In this document: positions 33,945 through 43,072 of the stretch, piece after piece
Numbering within the stretch: position 1 is the stretch's first letter
Layout: every line of letters begins with the position of its first letter
From: Arcicella sp038230735
Lineage (GTDB): Bacteria > Bacteroidota > Bacteroidia > Cytophagales > Spirosomataceae
DNA: 64,000 bases
Assembly: GCA_038230735.1 (NCBI GenBank)
Contig: JBBRMR010000003.1
Coordinates: 96,287 to 160,286, forward strand
Direction of reading: 5' to 3'
The notes under the pieces: model-generated
The model's database searches: none
The model's input: only the letters and a program-made list of their open reading frames with translations
Told to the model about the DNA's origin: nothing
Position numbers and translations under genes: made by a program

Positions 33945-34155
33945 GGTTGATGGGGGATTTTTGGAAATAAAATACTATACCAAATTTAAGAATAAAATCT
34001 ATACATATGGTTATTTTCTATAATTACAATTTTATGGTCAATGAATATACTTTTGAATATATTTCATCATTCTAAATAAACCGCATTAAAGAGTACAATC
34101 CAAAAAAAATTGCTTTCCAATAGTAGATTTTCTCCTCATTTTTATAAAAATCTAC

Positions 34156-34163
34156 TATATTTG
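34156..34163 (+). promoter_or_regulatory. Candidate -7 box of the SusC/SusD operon (TATATTTG)
   Basis: TATATTTG matches TAnnTTTG and lies 26 bp upstream of the SusC start codon. The -33 element is unclear. The leader would be very short. Confidence 0.5.
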
Positions 34164-34189
34164 TTAAATTCAAAAATTCAAAAATTCTT

Positions 34190-37100
34190 ATGCTCAAAAA
34201 ACTACTATTGTGTTTGGCTTTTCTATCGCTAAACTTGGGTTTCTCCTTTGCCCAAGACCGACAAATTACTGGAAAAGTCATTGACCAAACCGACAGCAAT
34301 CCTATTGCGGGGGCTTCGGTGAAAGTGAAAGGTACTACCAAAGGTACGGTTACGGATGCCAACGGAAACTTCAAAATCAATTTAAATGACAAAGCCGTTT
34401 TAGTCTTCACATCGCTGGGTTTTGATTCGCAGGAAAAAACAATTTCTACCGCTACTGACTTGATAATCAGCATGATAAGTTCTTCGACAAATTTAACGGA
34501 AGTAGCGGTTGTGGGTTATGGTACGCAGAAAAAAGCCAATCTTACGGGTTCAGTTTCTACATTGAATAACGAAACTTTGGCAAAACGCCAGGTCGCATCT
34601 TCCACAAACTTATTGCAAGGATTAGCCGCTGGTCTGACAGTTTCTCAACAATCGGGAAAACCTGGTGGTGATGGAGCAACCATCAATATTAGAGGTATTG
34701 GTTCGGTTTCGGCGGGTACAACGCCCTTGATTTTGGTGGATAATGTCGAGATGAGTCTGGATGCCATTGATGTCAATAATATCGAAAGTATTTCGGTGTT
34801 GAAAGATGCTGCTTCAACCGCCATTTTTGGCTCTCGGGCTGCCAATGGCGTTATTTTAGTGAAAACCAAACGAGGAGCGGACGGCACAACTATTGGCTAC
34901 AATAATTTCGTGTCTTGGCAAGATGCTACTAATCTTCCCCAACGCCTCACCGCCATCGAACACATGGAATTGTATAATCAGGCTTTGGTAAATTCGGGCA
35001 AGGCGAAGGCTTTTCCTGACCAATTAATTTCCGATTATAAAAGTAATCCTGCCGATAATTTCAACTTTTTCGATACCGACTGGACGAAAGGTGTTCTGAC
35101 CAATTCGGGCTTGATGAATAATCACAATCTTACGGTGAGTTCGGGTACGGATAAGATGAAAATATTTGCTTCGGCAACATACCTTAATCAAAAAGGATTG
35201 ACCGCAAATACTGATTTTACGAAGTACGATTTAAGGATAAATTCGGATATAAAACTGTCTTCTAAATTGAGTTTTTCGGCAGATATTGTTTACAATAAAT
35301 CCATTACTAATTATCCTGGCGGGGCAACGCCCGAGTTTATTATTCGCCAAATGTTGGGACTTCCCGCCATTGGTCCAGGAAAATATGGAGATGGACAATA
35401 TGGAACTGCCGCCCAAAGTAATAACCGAAATCCAATTGCTCAAGCAGAGGCGAGTGGCTACAACCGCTTTGACCGACCAGCAACCATTTTGACGGGAACA
35501 TTAAACTATAATCCCTTTAAAAATTTGGCAGTAATGGGGATGGTTTCGACCAATGGTTTCCTTACGCATCAAAAAAGATTTATCCAAAATTACAAAGTCT
35601 TCACCCCTGATTATGTCAGTAAACAACTGGTTTTGAATAGTTTATACCCAGGACAAAACCAATTGAGCGAAGCCTATTCGGAAGGAAGAATTAACAATTT
35701 TCTTTTCCAAACTACTTATTCCTTATTGAAAGGTAAAAGTGATGTTAAGATTTTAGGCGGTTTTCAAGCTAATGATTTTTCGTATAATAATTTTGGGGCA
35801 TCCCGCACAACTCTCCCAGGCGAACAGGCTTATTTAGATTTAGGAACAGAAAACCTCAATAACAACGGTGGGGCTTCTGAAAACGCTCTGGCTTCATTTT
35901 TTGGCAGAGTCAATTACGTTTACGATAATAAATACCTCTTGGAATTAAACGGTCGCTACGATGGTGCTTCTCGTTTTTCACAGGCTTTGGGTAAACAATG
36001 GGGCTTTTTTCCCTCGGCATCCGTAGGTTGGATTTTGAGTGAAGAAAGTTTTTTTAGCGGAGCAAAATCTGCCGTTAATTATGCCAAAATCAGAGCATCT
36101 TATGGCTTATTAGGTAATCAAAACATTGGTAATTTTTACCCATTCGCAGGAACCTATAGTTCGGGACAAGACTATTATTTCAACAATAATTTCGTAACAG
36201 GATTAGCCATTACTCAAGCCTCCAATAATAGTATTTCGTGGGAAAAATCGGCTCAGTTTGATGTGGGCGTAGATTTGGCTTTGCTCAATAATAAACTAAC
36301 CATCACCGCTGACTATTATCAACGCAAGATTTCAGACTTATTATTAACTCGCCCGATTCCAAATTATGTGGGACAATCCTCGCCCTTCATCAATGCGGGT
36401 TCAATGACCAATACGGGTTGGGAATTTTTGGCAACTTACAAGAATAAAGTGGGTGCTTTCAAATACGAAATCACGGGTATTATCTCCGATGTGGTCAATA
36501 ATGTGGACGATTTGGGTGGACAGGACATCGTAAGTGGTTTGAATATTTCCAGAGTTGGCAATCCGCTTCGTTCTTATTACGGATACATTGCTGAAGGACT
36601 TTTCCAAACGGGTGATGTCATTCCGAAAGCTGCGCCTACTACTTACGATGCGGCGGCAGTTCCTTTTCACTTCGCCAACACCGTGGCGGGTGATATTCGC
36701 TATAAAGACGTAAGCGGACCTAACGGGATTCCCGATGGTAAAATTGACCAAAATGACCGTGTGCTTTTGGGTAATAATTTTCCAAGATATGAATACAGTC
36801 TCAACGCCAATTTAGCGTGGAAAGGCATTGATTTGGGATTGTTTTTTCAAGGCGTTGGCAAGCGTGATAATTACATCAGTGGCACGGGGGCATGGGCATT
36901 TTATGCGGCTGACTTTATCCCAACGGCATTTGCGTATCACAAAGACTCGTGGAGACCCGATAATCCGAATGCCTCTTATCCCCGTTTGACGGACGGAATC
37001 GGCAACAACCAAATCAATTCAAGTTATTGGGTTCGGGATGGTTCTTACCTCCGTTTGAAGAACGTAACGTTGGGTTATACGTTGCCAAAAGGCATCAGCG

Positions 37101-37261
37101 AAAGGTTAAGTTTGAAGTCTTTACGCATTTATGTAAGCGGACAAAACCTTTTAACTAAGAGCAATTATTTCCCAGGTTTCGACCCCGAAGGCAACAACAA
37201 CAACGGAGAATTTTATCCTGTTATGAAGACTTATACGGTGGGGTTGAATGTGAAGTTTTAA
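34190..37261 (+). CDS. SusC/RagA family TonB-dependent outer-membrane receptor
   Basis: A 1023-residue protein with signal peptide (cleaved at FSFAQ), carboxypeptidase-regulatory-like domain (ITGKVIDQTDSNPIAGASVK), and the SusC plug with VGYGTQKKANLTGSVST, LILVDNVEM (variant of LVDGVP) and SVLKDAASTAIFGSRAANGV. The barrel ends in TYTVGLNVKF. It is the pore of a nutrient uptake pair with the SusD-like protein 125 bp downstream. The two are separated by a stem-loop that could adjust their ratio. The substrate is not deducible; no CAZyme gene is in the same transcript. Confidence 0.95.
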   Translation: MLKKLLLCLAFLSLNLGFSFAQDRQITGKVIDQTDSNPIAGASVKVKGTTKGTVTDANGNFKINLNDKAVLVFTSLGFDSQEKTISTATDLIISMISSSTNLTEVAVVGYGTQKKANLTGSVSTLNNETLAKRQVASSTNLLQGLAAGLTVSQQSGKPGGDGATINIRGIGSVSAGTTPLILVDNVEMSLDAIDVNNIESISVLKDAASTAIFGSRAANGVILVKTKRGADGTTIGYNNFVSWQDATNLPQRLTAIEHMELYNQALVNSGKAKAFPDQLISDYKSNPADNFNFFDTDWTKGVLTNSGLMNNHNLTVSSGTDKMKIFASATYLNQKGLTANTDFTKYDLRINSDIKLSSKLSFSADIVYNKSITNYPGGATPEFIIRQMLGLPAIGPGKYGDGQYGTAAQSNNRNPIAQAEASGYNRFDRPATILTGTLNYNPFKNLAVMGMVSTNGFLTHQKRFIQNYKVFTPDYVSKQLVLNSLYPGQNQLSEAYSEGRINNFLFQTTYSLLKGKSDVKILGGFQANDFSYNNFGASRTTLPGEQAYLDLGTENLNNNGGASENALASFFGRVNYVYDNKYLLELNGRYDGASRFSQALGKQWGFFPSASVGWILSEESFFSGAKSAVNYAKIRASYGLLGNQNIGNFYPFAGTYSSGQDYYFNNNFVTGLAITQASNNSISWEKSAQFDVGVDLALLNNKLTITADYYQRKISDLLLTRPIPNYVGQSSPFINAGSMTNTGWEFLATYKNKVGAFKYEITGIISDVVNNVDDLGGQDIVSGLNISRVGNPLRSYYGYIAEGLFQTGDVIPKAAPTTYDAAAVPFHFANTVAGDIRYKDVSGPNGIPDGKIDQNDRVLLGNNFPRYEYSLNANLAWKGIDLGLFFQGVGKRDNYISGTGAWAFYAADFIPTAFAYHKDSWRPDNPNASYPRLTDGIGNNQINSSYWVRDGSYLRLKNVTLGYTLPKGISERLSLKSLRIYVSGQNLLTKSNYFPGFDPEGNNNNGEFYPVMKTYTVGLNVKF

Positions 37262-37310
37262 TTTGAAAAATCATGTTCTTTTACGATTTATACAGGTTTT
37301 ATGACGGAGG

Positions 37311-37345
37311 TATGGAAGTAGTCCTTCAAAAGGACGACTTCCATA
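37311..37345 (+). promoter_or_regulatory. Stem-loop between susC and susD
   Basis: 16-bp arms TATGGAAGTAGTCCTT and AAGGACGACTTCCATA with one mismatch and a CAA triloop. There is no T-run, so it is more likely an RNA-processing or stability element than a terminator (inference). Confidence 0.7.
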
Positions 37346-37386
37346 AATTTCCACATAAATCATAATTGAACCAAAAATCATCAATC

Positions 37387-39096
37387 ATGAAAAAAATATT
37401 TTTAACCATATCGCTCTTAGGAATGTTAACGAGTAGTTGCGATAGCTACCTCGACAAACAACCTTTAGATACCCCTTCCAGCACTACATATTTGAGTACG
37501 GAAGCGGAAATAAATTTAGCCCTCACTGGAGTTTATAGCTCAACTTACTGGAATACAGGCAATTTACCCAGTCAAATATTGCTCGACCTCTATACCGAAA
37601 TCGGCGTAGAACGTACCGCTGGCATTGCTTCGGGTAGTTTTGATGCCGCCAATGGAACGGTTTCCAATTTCTGGACATTCGCCTACACCTCCATTTCCAG
37701 AGCCAATGTACTTTTGGATGGCATGACAAGGGCGAAAGCCAACACGCCCGTTGCGACATACAACCGTCTCGAAGCAGAGGCAAGAGTGATTCGGGCTTGG
37801 GGATATTACCACCTCATTGGGCTTTATGGCGATGTGCCTTATTATACAAAACCCCTCGAACCCAGTGAATATTACACGCTCGAACGCACGCCCAAAAAGA
37901 CCATTATTGATGCCATGATTGCGGATTTGGACGATGCCGCCACCAAATTAAATTGGGCAGTAACCGAAAGAGGAAGAGTCAGTAAAGGCGTTGCTTTGGG
38001 TTTAAAAGCTCGTTTGGCACTCATGGATGGTCGTTACAAAGTGGCAGCCGATGCTTCCAATGCCATTATCACGGGCGGACAATATGGTTTGAATCCCAAC
38101 TTTGGCGATTTGTTCAAGAAAACGGGTCAAAGTGCCAATGTTGGCAAAGAAATTATGTACGAAATGCTCTATCCAGATGCCGTGGCGAACCCCGTTACTT
38201 ACGTTGGTTTGGGACAAGGTTCACGTACTTTAGCGGGACAATCAGGGCGTTTTCCTCAGCAACCTTTGGTGGATAGATTTGAATGTACCGATGGCAAAAG
38301 GATTGACCAATCGCCTTTATACGACCCCAAAAATCCCTCCAAAAACCGTGATTCCCGCTTGAAATGGACAGTTACGATGAATGGAGACACGATTGAAGCC
38401 ACCGCCAGTAATACCAAACGCAAATGTGTTTTTAATATTTACGATACCAATTCACAGATTTTTAATTATGCAACGGGCAAGTACGCTCTGGCAACCAATG
38501 CTGATTTTAGCAACGCTTTTGGTCCCGTGAAAAACGGCATGGGTTATTTATGGGCAAAATATAGCTACGATGTGGATCAAGATTTCTTCCGTTCAAAATC
38601 GGGTTTTAGTTATTTGCGTTATGCAGAAATTTTATTGACTTATGCCGAAGCAAAAATTGAAGCGGGTGAAGTGGATGCCAGTGTAATTAATGCCATCAAT
38701 TTAGTAAGAAGACGCTCAAAAATGCCTGACGTGGCGGCAGATGTAGCTGGTAATGTAGCAAAATTGAGACAATTAGTCCGCCGTGAAAAAACCGTAGAAT
38801 TTGCCAACGAAGGACTTCATTTATTCGACATCAGAAGATGGGGAACGGGCGTTTTGGTCTTGAATACCAAAGTCTATGGAGCAGCCAAAGATGCCCCTAA
38901 ACCCGTACCAACAGTTACTTTTGGTGGTGCAGGTTCTACCCAAGACCTCAATGACGTTGCGGATTATACATCATCGGAAGCCCTAAGATTTACCCGAGAA
39001 GCAAGGGTTTTCACGGAAGGCAAACACAACCTGTGGCCCATTCCACAGCGAGAAAGGGATATTAATCCAAAAATTACGCAGAACACTAACTGGTAG
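37387..39096 (+). CDS. SusD/RagB family outer-membrane lipoprotein
   Basis: A 569-residue protein from the ATG at 37387 (an upstream TTG at 37366 would add residues before the signal peptide). Lipobox LLGMLTSSC, then the SusD-like N-terminal TPR region (DKQPLDTPSSTTYLSTEAEI, RAWGYYHLIGLYGDVPYYTK, NRLEAEARVI) and the C-terminal RagB/SusD domain (SYLRYAEILLTYAEAKIEAG, INLVRRRSKMPD, FANEGLHLFDIRRWG, NLWPIPQRERDINPKI). It binds the extracellular ligand and lids the SusC pore encoded upstream. A perfect palindromic terminator follows. Confidence 0.95.
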   Translation: MKKIFLTISLLGMLTSSCDSYLDKQPLDTPSSTTYLSTEAEINLALTGVYSSTYWNTGNLPSQILLDLYTEIGVERTAGIASGSFDAANGTVSNFWTFAYTSISRANVLLDGMTRAKANTPVATYNRLEAEARVIRAWGYYHLIGLYGDVPYYTKPLEPSEYYTLERTPKKTIIDAMIADLDDAATKLNWAVTERGRVSKGVALGLKARLALMDGRYKVAADASNAIITGGQYGLNPNFGDLFKKTGQSANVGKEIMYEMLYPDAVANPVTYVGLGQGSRTLAGQSGRFPQQPLVDRFECTDGKRIDQSPLYDPKNPSKNRDSRLKWTVTMNGDTIEATASNTKRKCVFNIYDTNSQIFNYATGKYALATNADFSNAFGPVKNGMGYLWAKYSYDVDQDFFRSKSGFSYLRYAEILLTYAEAKIEAGEVDASVINAINLVRRRSKMPDVAADVAGNVAKLRQLVRREKTVEFANEGLHLFDIRRWGTGVLVLNTKVYGAAKDAPKPVPTVTFGGAGSTQDLNDVADYTSSEALRFTREARVFTEGKHNLWPIPQRERDINPKITQNTNW

Positions 39097-39099
39097 AGG

Positions 39100-39155
39100 A
39101 ATTATTCAATAAGAAGCCGTAAAAATTAATTTTTACGGCTTCTTATTGAATAATT
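39100..39155. terminator. Perfect 56-bp palindrome, bidirectional terminator
   Basis: 28-bp arms meeting without spacer around AAAATTAATTTT; the left arm begins AATTATTCAATAAGAAGCCG and the right arm is its exact reverse complement. It lies between the converging SusD and dsbD genes, 3 bp from the first stop and 7 bp from the second. Confidence 0.9.
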
Positions 39156-39162
39156 TTATACA

Positions 39163-40650
39163 CTATTTCCCCATAAACTTCCCTTTCCCCGCATCCAAAA
39201 AACTAATAAATGCCTTCACATCTTGGTCAAATGCTCGTGGTTCAACCATCGGTTTGGCATCATCATTTGGATTGATTAAACAATAATAGGGTTGAGCATT
39301 GGCGTTGAATTTAGTAATCTCGAAATCAAGGTTTTGGTCGCCCAAGGTGGTTTTTTCTAAGCCATCATCTTTAGAGATAAACCATTCATTTTTAGGCAAT
39401 TCCGTTTTATCATCTACGTACAAAGCCACTACTACATAATCATTTTTCAAACGTTTCAAAACCTCGGAATCAGACCAAACGCTGGCTTCCATTTTTCTGC
39501 AATTCACGCAACCATGTCCCGTGAAATCAATGAAAATGGGCTTATTTACTTTTTTGGCATAAGCTACCGCATCTTTATAATCAAAAAATCCTTGAATGTC
39601 GTGAGGCAATTTCAGGAATGAACTGTATTTTACGTCTTTTGGAAAATCAGCATTTTGATTAGCTGCCCCTTCGCCCGAACCTTTCGTTAAGACAAAATCT
39701 TGCGTTTCAATCGGAGGCAACAATCCAGAAAGGGCCTTCAAAGGAGCTCCAAACATTCCTGGGAAAATATACACTACAAAAGAGAAAACCGTCAAAGCAA
39801 CCATCAGTCTGCCAACGCTCAATTTCTCCACCTTATCATCGTGGGGCATTTGGAATTTACCCAATAAATGTAAGCCCATGAAAGTGAAAATGGCAATCCA
39901 GATGGCTAAATAAATCTCTCGATCCAAGATTCTCCAATGATACGTTTGGTCAACGGTACTGAAAAATTTGAGTGCCAAAGCCAATTCCAAGAAGCCAAAA
40001 AAGACCTTAATGGTATTCATCCAACCGCCCGATTTGGGGATTTTTTTCAATAATGAAGGCGATAAAGCCAACAACACAAAAGGCGAAGCAAGTCCCAAAC
40101 CAAAGCCAAACATTCCGATAATGGGTTTGGTAAAATGTCCCGCTGCACCCAAGCCCAAGAGCGTTCCCACAAACGGACCCGTACAAGAGAACGACACCAA
40201 AGCCAAGGTAAAAGCCATGAAGAAAATACCAATCCAACCGCCTCTATCCGACTGTGCGTCCACATTATTGACAAATTGTGAAGGTAATTGAATTTCGAAA
40301 AGACCCAAAAATGAAAGCCCAAAAACTACGAAAATGACAAAAAAGAGAAGATTAGGAATCCAGTGGGTACTGATAAAATTAGGAGCGGCTTGTCCCAAAG
40401 TAGCGGCAATGATTGTTCCAAACAACACATAAATCCCGATGATGGAGGCCCCATAAAGAAATGCTTTACCAACGCCGTTTTTTTGTTTGATAAAAAAACT
40501 AACCGTCATCGGAATGAGCGGATATACACATGGCGTAAGGCAAGTGGCCAAACCAACGCCCAAAGCAATCAAAAAGAAAGCCAGAATAGATTGTTCTTCT
40601 TTTCTGGGCTCAGTAGCGGAAACCGTTTCAGTAGTCGCAACCGAATCCAT
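39163..40650 (-). CDS. dsbD: DsbD-family thiol:disulfide interchange protein, membrane and thioredoxin part (dsbD 3' portion)
   Basis: A 495-residue ORF. Eight membrane helices of the CcdA/DsbD-beta type begin with the catalytic segment GLATCLTPCVYPLIPMTV. The thioredoxin-like gamma domain is at about 365-490 with the CxxC GCVNCRKMEASVW. The complete protein relays electrons from cytoplasmic thioredoxin to periplasmic disulfides. The ORF begins in the middle of a linker: the same frame is open upstream to the A10 tract at 40806-40815, where adding one A would join it to the DsbD alpha domain encoded at 40791-41303. An internal start at 40650 would give a protein lacking the alpha domain. Confidence 0.88.
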   Translation of the reverse strand: MDSVATTETVSATEPRKEEQSILAFFLIALGVGLATCLTPCVYPLIPMTVSFFIKQKNGVGKAFLYGASIIGIYVLFGTIIAATLGQAAPNFISTHWIPNLLFFVIFVVFGLSFLGLFEIQLPSQFVNNVDAQSDRGGWIGIFFMAFTLALVSFSCTGPFVGTLLGLGAAGHFTKPIIGMFGFGLGLASPFVLLALSPSLLKKIPKSGGWMNTIKVFFGFLELALALKFFSTVDQTYHWRILDREIYLAIWIAIFTFMGLHLLGKFQMPHDDKVEKLSVGRLMVALTVFSFVVYIFPGMFGAPLKALSGLLPPIETQDFVLTKGSGEGAANQNADFPKDVKYSSFLKLPHDIQGFFDYKDAVAYAKKVNKPIFIDFTGHGCVNCRKMEASVWSDSEVLKRLKNDYVVVALYVDDKTELPKNEWFISKDDGLEKTTLGDQNLDFEITKFNANAQPYYCLINPNDDAKPMVEPRAFDQDVKAFISFLDAGKGKFMGK

Positions 40651-40790
40651 AGAAACGACAACAGGAGCGGAAAAATTTTCCTTTGTAGAGTCAATAACGG
40701 TTACGGCAACGGCAACGGCATTGGCAGTGGTGGGAATAATTTTCTCCTCCTGTTGAGTAGTTCTTTTATCTTCTTCCGAAATAGAATTAC

Positions 40791-41303
40791 TTACTTCGTC
40801 TTCGCTTTTTTTTTTACAGAAGCATCCGTGGTTGAACCAGTTTTTGCTTCAATTTTGAACGCTCCTTTCACGGGTACGCATTGCCCCGTTACGTCTGAGC
40901 AAACTTGCCCGTCATACAATCCTTCAATCACAGGATTTTCTTTCAAAATTTTGATTGATTGTCTCATTTCGCCTTTTCCTTCAAAAAAAGCTACATCTCC
41001 ATCAAATACTTCATCGTGTTTTTTCTTCGAATTTATGGATTTCAAAGTTCCAATCGCTTCAAAGGAATCATTAGATTTCAATTTAATCGTTGAAACAATT
41101 GGTCCAACTTTTGGGTCAAAATCTGATGAATAATGATGCCAACTTTTATCCATTCTTAAGGTAAAAACAATATCAACGATTTCGCCAACGACAGGATTTG
41201 GTTTTGATAATGCCCAAGACCATTTGGCTGGCGTAATTTTTTGAGCGTTGATGCCCGCAGTAAAAGTAAGGAGGGTAATGATAATAAAAAGTATCTTTTT
41301 CAT
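40791..41303 (-). CDS. dsbD: DsbD alpha (N-terminal periplasmic) domain, split from dsbD by a poly-A frameshift
   Basis: A 170-residue protein with signal peptide (MKKILFIIITLLTFTAGINA) and a DsbD-alpha-like immunoglobulin fold (WSWALSKPNPVVGEIVDIVF, LRMDKSWHHYSSDFDP) with the redox pair in YDGQVCSDVTGQCVPVKGAF. It ends soon after GTA followed by an uninterrupted A10 run. In the +1 frame the same sequence continues SEDEVSNSISEEDKRTTQQE and joins the membrane-domain ORF. Full-length Bacteroidota DsbD proteins have this order on one chain. So this is either one gene with a homopolymer error or mutation, or a slippage-controlled gene that makes both a short soluble alpha domain and the full-length protein. 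Confidence 0.88.
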   Translation of the reverse strand: MKKILFIIITLLTFTAGINAQKITPAKWSWALSKPNPVVGEIVDIVFTLRMDKSWHHYSSDFDPKVGPIVSTIKLKSNDSFEAIGTLKSINSKKKHDEVFDGDVAFFEGKGEMRQSIKILKENPVIEGLYDGQVCSDVTGQCVPVKGAFKIEAKTGSTTDASVKKKAKTK

Positions 41304-41417
41304 TTGGAAGAATGGTAATAATAATGGATTTAATCAATGGCTATTTTCGTAAGGAAACGAATAAATGTTAATATCGAATTTTTTGATTAACAAAATTAAT
41401 AATATTTTTTGTACTAA

Positions 41418-41496
41418 ACTTCTCGAAAGTTATTTTTACTTTCGAGAAGTTCGCTCAATCATAACTTCCCGAAAGTAAAAACAACTTTCGGGAAGT
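41418..41496. repeat. Pair of related hairpins (ACTTCYCGAAAGT)
   Basis: Hairpin 1, 41418-41450: ACTTCTCGAAAGT, loop TATTTTT, ACTTTCGAGAAGT. Hairpin 2, 41464-41496: ACTTCCCGAAAGT, loop AAAAACA, ACTTTCGGGAAGT. Both have perfect 13-bp stems. They differ at one stem position, changed compensatorily (T-A to C-G). The second ends 8 bp before the msrA stop, so it may also terminate msrA. Confidence 0.88.
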
Positions 41497-41503
41497 GCTG
41501 TTT

Positions 41504-42172
41504 CTAATTAACTTTATCCTTCAATTTATCTTTAAAAACCTTATTCAGTTTATCCAATTTAGGACGGATAACTACCTGACAGTAAGGATTGTGACCGTTT
41601 AAAGCATAATAATCTTGGTGGTAATCTTCGGCTGGATAATAGCTTTTCAAGGGTAAAATTTCCGTAACGATTGGGTTTGGAAAAACGTGTTCCGCATTCA
41701 ATTTTGCCTTCCATGCTTCGGCTGCCGTTTTTTGAGCTTCATTTGAATAATAAACGCCCGAACGATACTGAGTTCCTTCATCTCCGCCCTGACGGTTCAA
41801 CGTAGTAGGATCGTGAGTTTTCCAGAAAATCTCTAAAATAGTATCAAAAGACACCTTTTTAGGGTCATACGTTACCTGTACCACCTCTGCATGACCCGTT
41901 TCACCTGTACAGACTTCACGATACGAAGGGTTTTTCACCGTTCCATTAGCGTATCCCGACTCTACTTTTACCACACCCGTAACTTCTTGGAATACCGCCT
42001 CGGTACACCAAAAACATCCTGCCCCGAAGGTAACAGTTTCTAATCCCGCTGTATTGACTTTTTCTTCGTTCATTTTTTTATTAATTTTCTGATTGTCAGT
42101 CTTTTGACCACATGATACACTTGCGAATAATGTAACTATTCCAAGAATCAACGCATTTATTTTCATTTTCAT
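41504..42172 (-). CDS. msrA: Peptide-methionine (S)-S-oxide reductase, lipoprotein form
   Basis: A 222-residue protein with a lipoprotein signal peptide (lipobox ASVSC, Cys at about 21) followed by MsrA. The catalytic Cys is in FGAGCFWCTEAVFQ (GCFWC), with GYANGTVKNPSYREVCTGET, GHAEVVQVTYDP, RSGVYYSNEAQ and the resolving region NPYCQV. It repairs oxidised methionine in periplasmic or surface proteins, which fits the neighbouring disulfide-relay gene dsbD, although the two are separated by the hairpin pair and appear to be separate transcripts. Confidence 0.95.
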   Translation of the reverse strand: MKMKINALILGIVTLFASVSCGQKTDNQKINKKMNEEKVNTAGLETVTFGAGCFWCTEAVFQEVTGVVKVESGYANGTVKNPSYREVCTGETGHAEVVQVTYDPKKVSFDTILEIFWKTHDPTTLNRQGGDEGTQYRSGVYYSNEAQKTAAEAWKAKLNAEHVFPNPIVTEILPLKSYYPAEDYHQDYYALNGHNPYCQVVIRPKLDKLNKVFKDKLKDKVN

Positions 42173-42173
42173 T

Positions 42174-42204
42174 TTTGCTAAGATTTTAATTTGCTGTAAT
42201 TTTG
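42174..42204 (+). promoter_or_regulatory. Promoter matching the Bacteroidota consensus
   Basis: TTTG at 42174-42177, a 19-bp spacer and TAATTTTG at 42197-42204. It would give the PAP2-like gene at 42353 a leader of about 140 nt containing the heptamer array at 42262. Confidence 0.65.
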
Positions 42205-42261
42205 TATTCTTTTTACAAAGATACGTTGCTGATGAATCTACGGATTGTCGGATACATGACC

Positions 42262-42337
42262 GATATTAGATGTTTGTGATTCGATATTCGGGAATTTAAG
42301 TTTCCGAATATCGAATATCGACGACTTAACATCAAAC
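42262..42337. repeat. Inverted heptamer array (GATATTC type) in the PAP2 leader
   Basis: Forward units at 42262-42296: GATATTA, GATGTTT, GTGATTC, GATATTC, GGGAATT. Reverse units at 42306-42333: GAATATC, GAATATC, GACGACT, TAACATC. The central part folds as ATTCGATATTCGG / CCGAATATCGAAT. The array ends about 16 bp before the start codon at 42353. Confidence 0.75.
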
Positions 42338-42352
42338 ATAAAACCACAAAAG

Positions 42353-43072
42353 ATGCAAGAAAGTTACAATACCAATATTTTTTCCAGATGGAAAATTGCT
42401 CTCACTAATTTTGCTTATACCATTAAATTAATGATAACCATTGCCATTTTTGCAGTGGGTGCTATGCAGTTTCCAACCTATTTTTCCCACATTCAAAAGC
42501 GAAATGGACAGTTTCTGAACGATTATGTTTTAGACTATTTGCCCGCTCACGATGTCTCTACGGCTATTTTTGCCATTATTTACAGTTTATTGATTTATAT
42601 GCTTTATCGTGTTTTAACGAACCCAAATCTTTTTCTATTGTTCGCACTGACCTTTGTTATTGAAACAGTTTTCCGAATGACAACCATTTATTTATTTCCT
42701 TTAAATGCCCCCTCGAACCTGGTTTTTCTTCACGATACTTTCGCAGAATTACTGATTTATGGCAATACCGAACCCATCACCAAAGATTTATTCTTTTCGG
42801 GACATACCGCCACAATGGTCATGATTTGGTTATTTGTCGAAAAACCGCTTGAAAAATTCATTGCCGCCATTGCCACTTTTATCTTAGCTTATATGTTGTT
42901 AATCCAGCACGTTCATTACACCGTAGATATATTAGGAGCCTTCTTTTTCACCTATCTTTCATACCTGATTGCTAAAAAAATCGTTGATAAAAAGTGGTTT
43001 ATTACGGGGGGCATTATGCTTGGGTTTTATGTAGTCCTCCAAACGGTCTTTTATTTAGGGTCAAAAATTTGA
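42353..43072 (+). CDS. PAP2-like (sphingomyelin-synthase-type) membrane phosphatase
   Basis: A 239-residue protein with about six transmembrane helices. The PAP2/SMS catalytic motifs are present: FFSGHTATMVMIW (C2, SGHT) and HVHYTVDILGAFF (C3, H-x3-D). The arrangement resembles the PAP2_C (sphingomyelin synthase-like) branch more than classical PAP2, because a conserved KxxxxxxRP motif is not evident. It may act on a lipid phosphate or phospholipid head group. The 390-bp AT-rich gap after it (43073-43462) shows no gene. Confidence 0.82.
   Translation: MQESYNTNIFSRWKIALTNFAYTIKLMITIAIFAVGAMQFPTYFSHIQKRNGQFLNDYVLDYLPAHDVSTAIFAIIYSLLIYMLYRVLTNPNLFLLFALTFVIETVFRMTTIYLFPLNAPSNLVFLHDTFAELLIYGNTEPITKDLFFSGHTATMVMIWLFVEKPLEKFIAAIATFILAYMLLIQHVHYTVDILGAFFFTYLSYLIAKKIVDKKWFITGGIMLGFYVVLQTVFYLGSKI

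Noticed and set aside
40363..41133. 256-residue plus-strand ORF overlapping dsbD
   Set aside because: It is the reverse-frame shadow of the DsbD coding region; its low-complexity Asn/Arg/Ser-rich translation has no family features and DsbD domains are clear on the minus strand.
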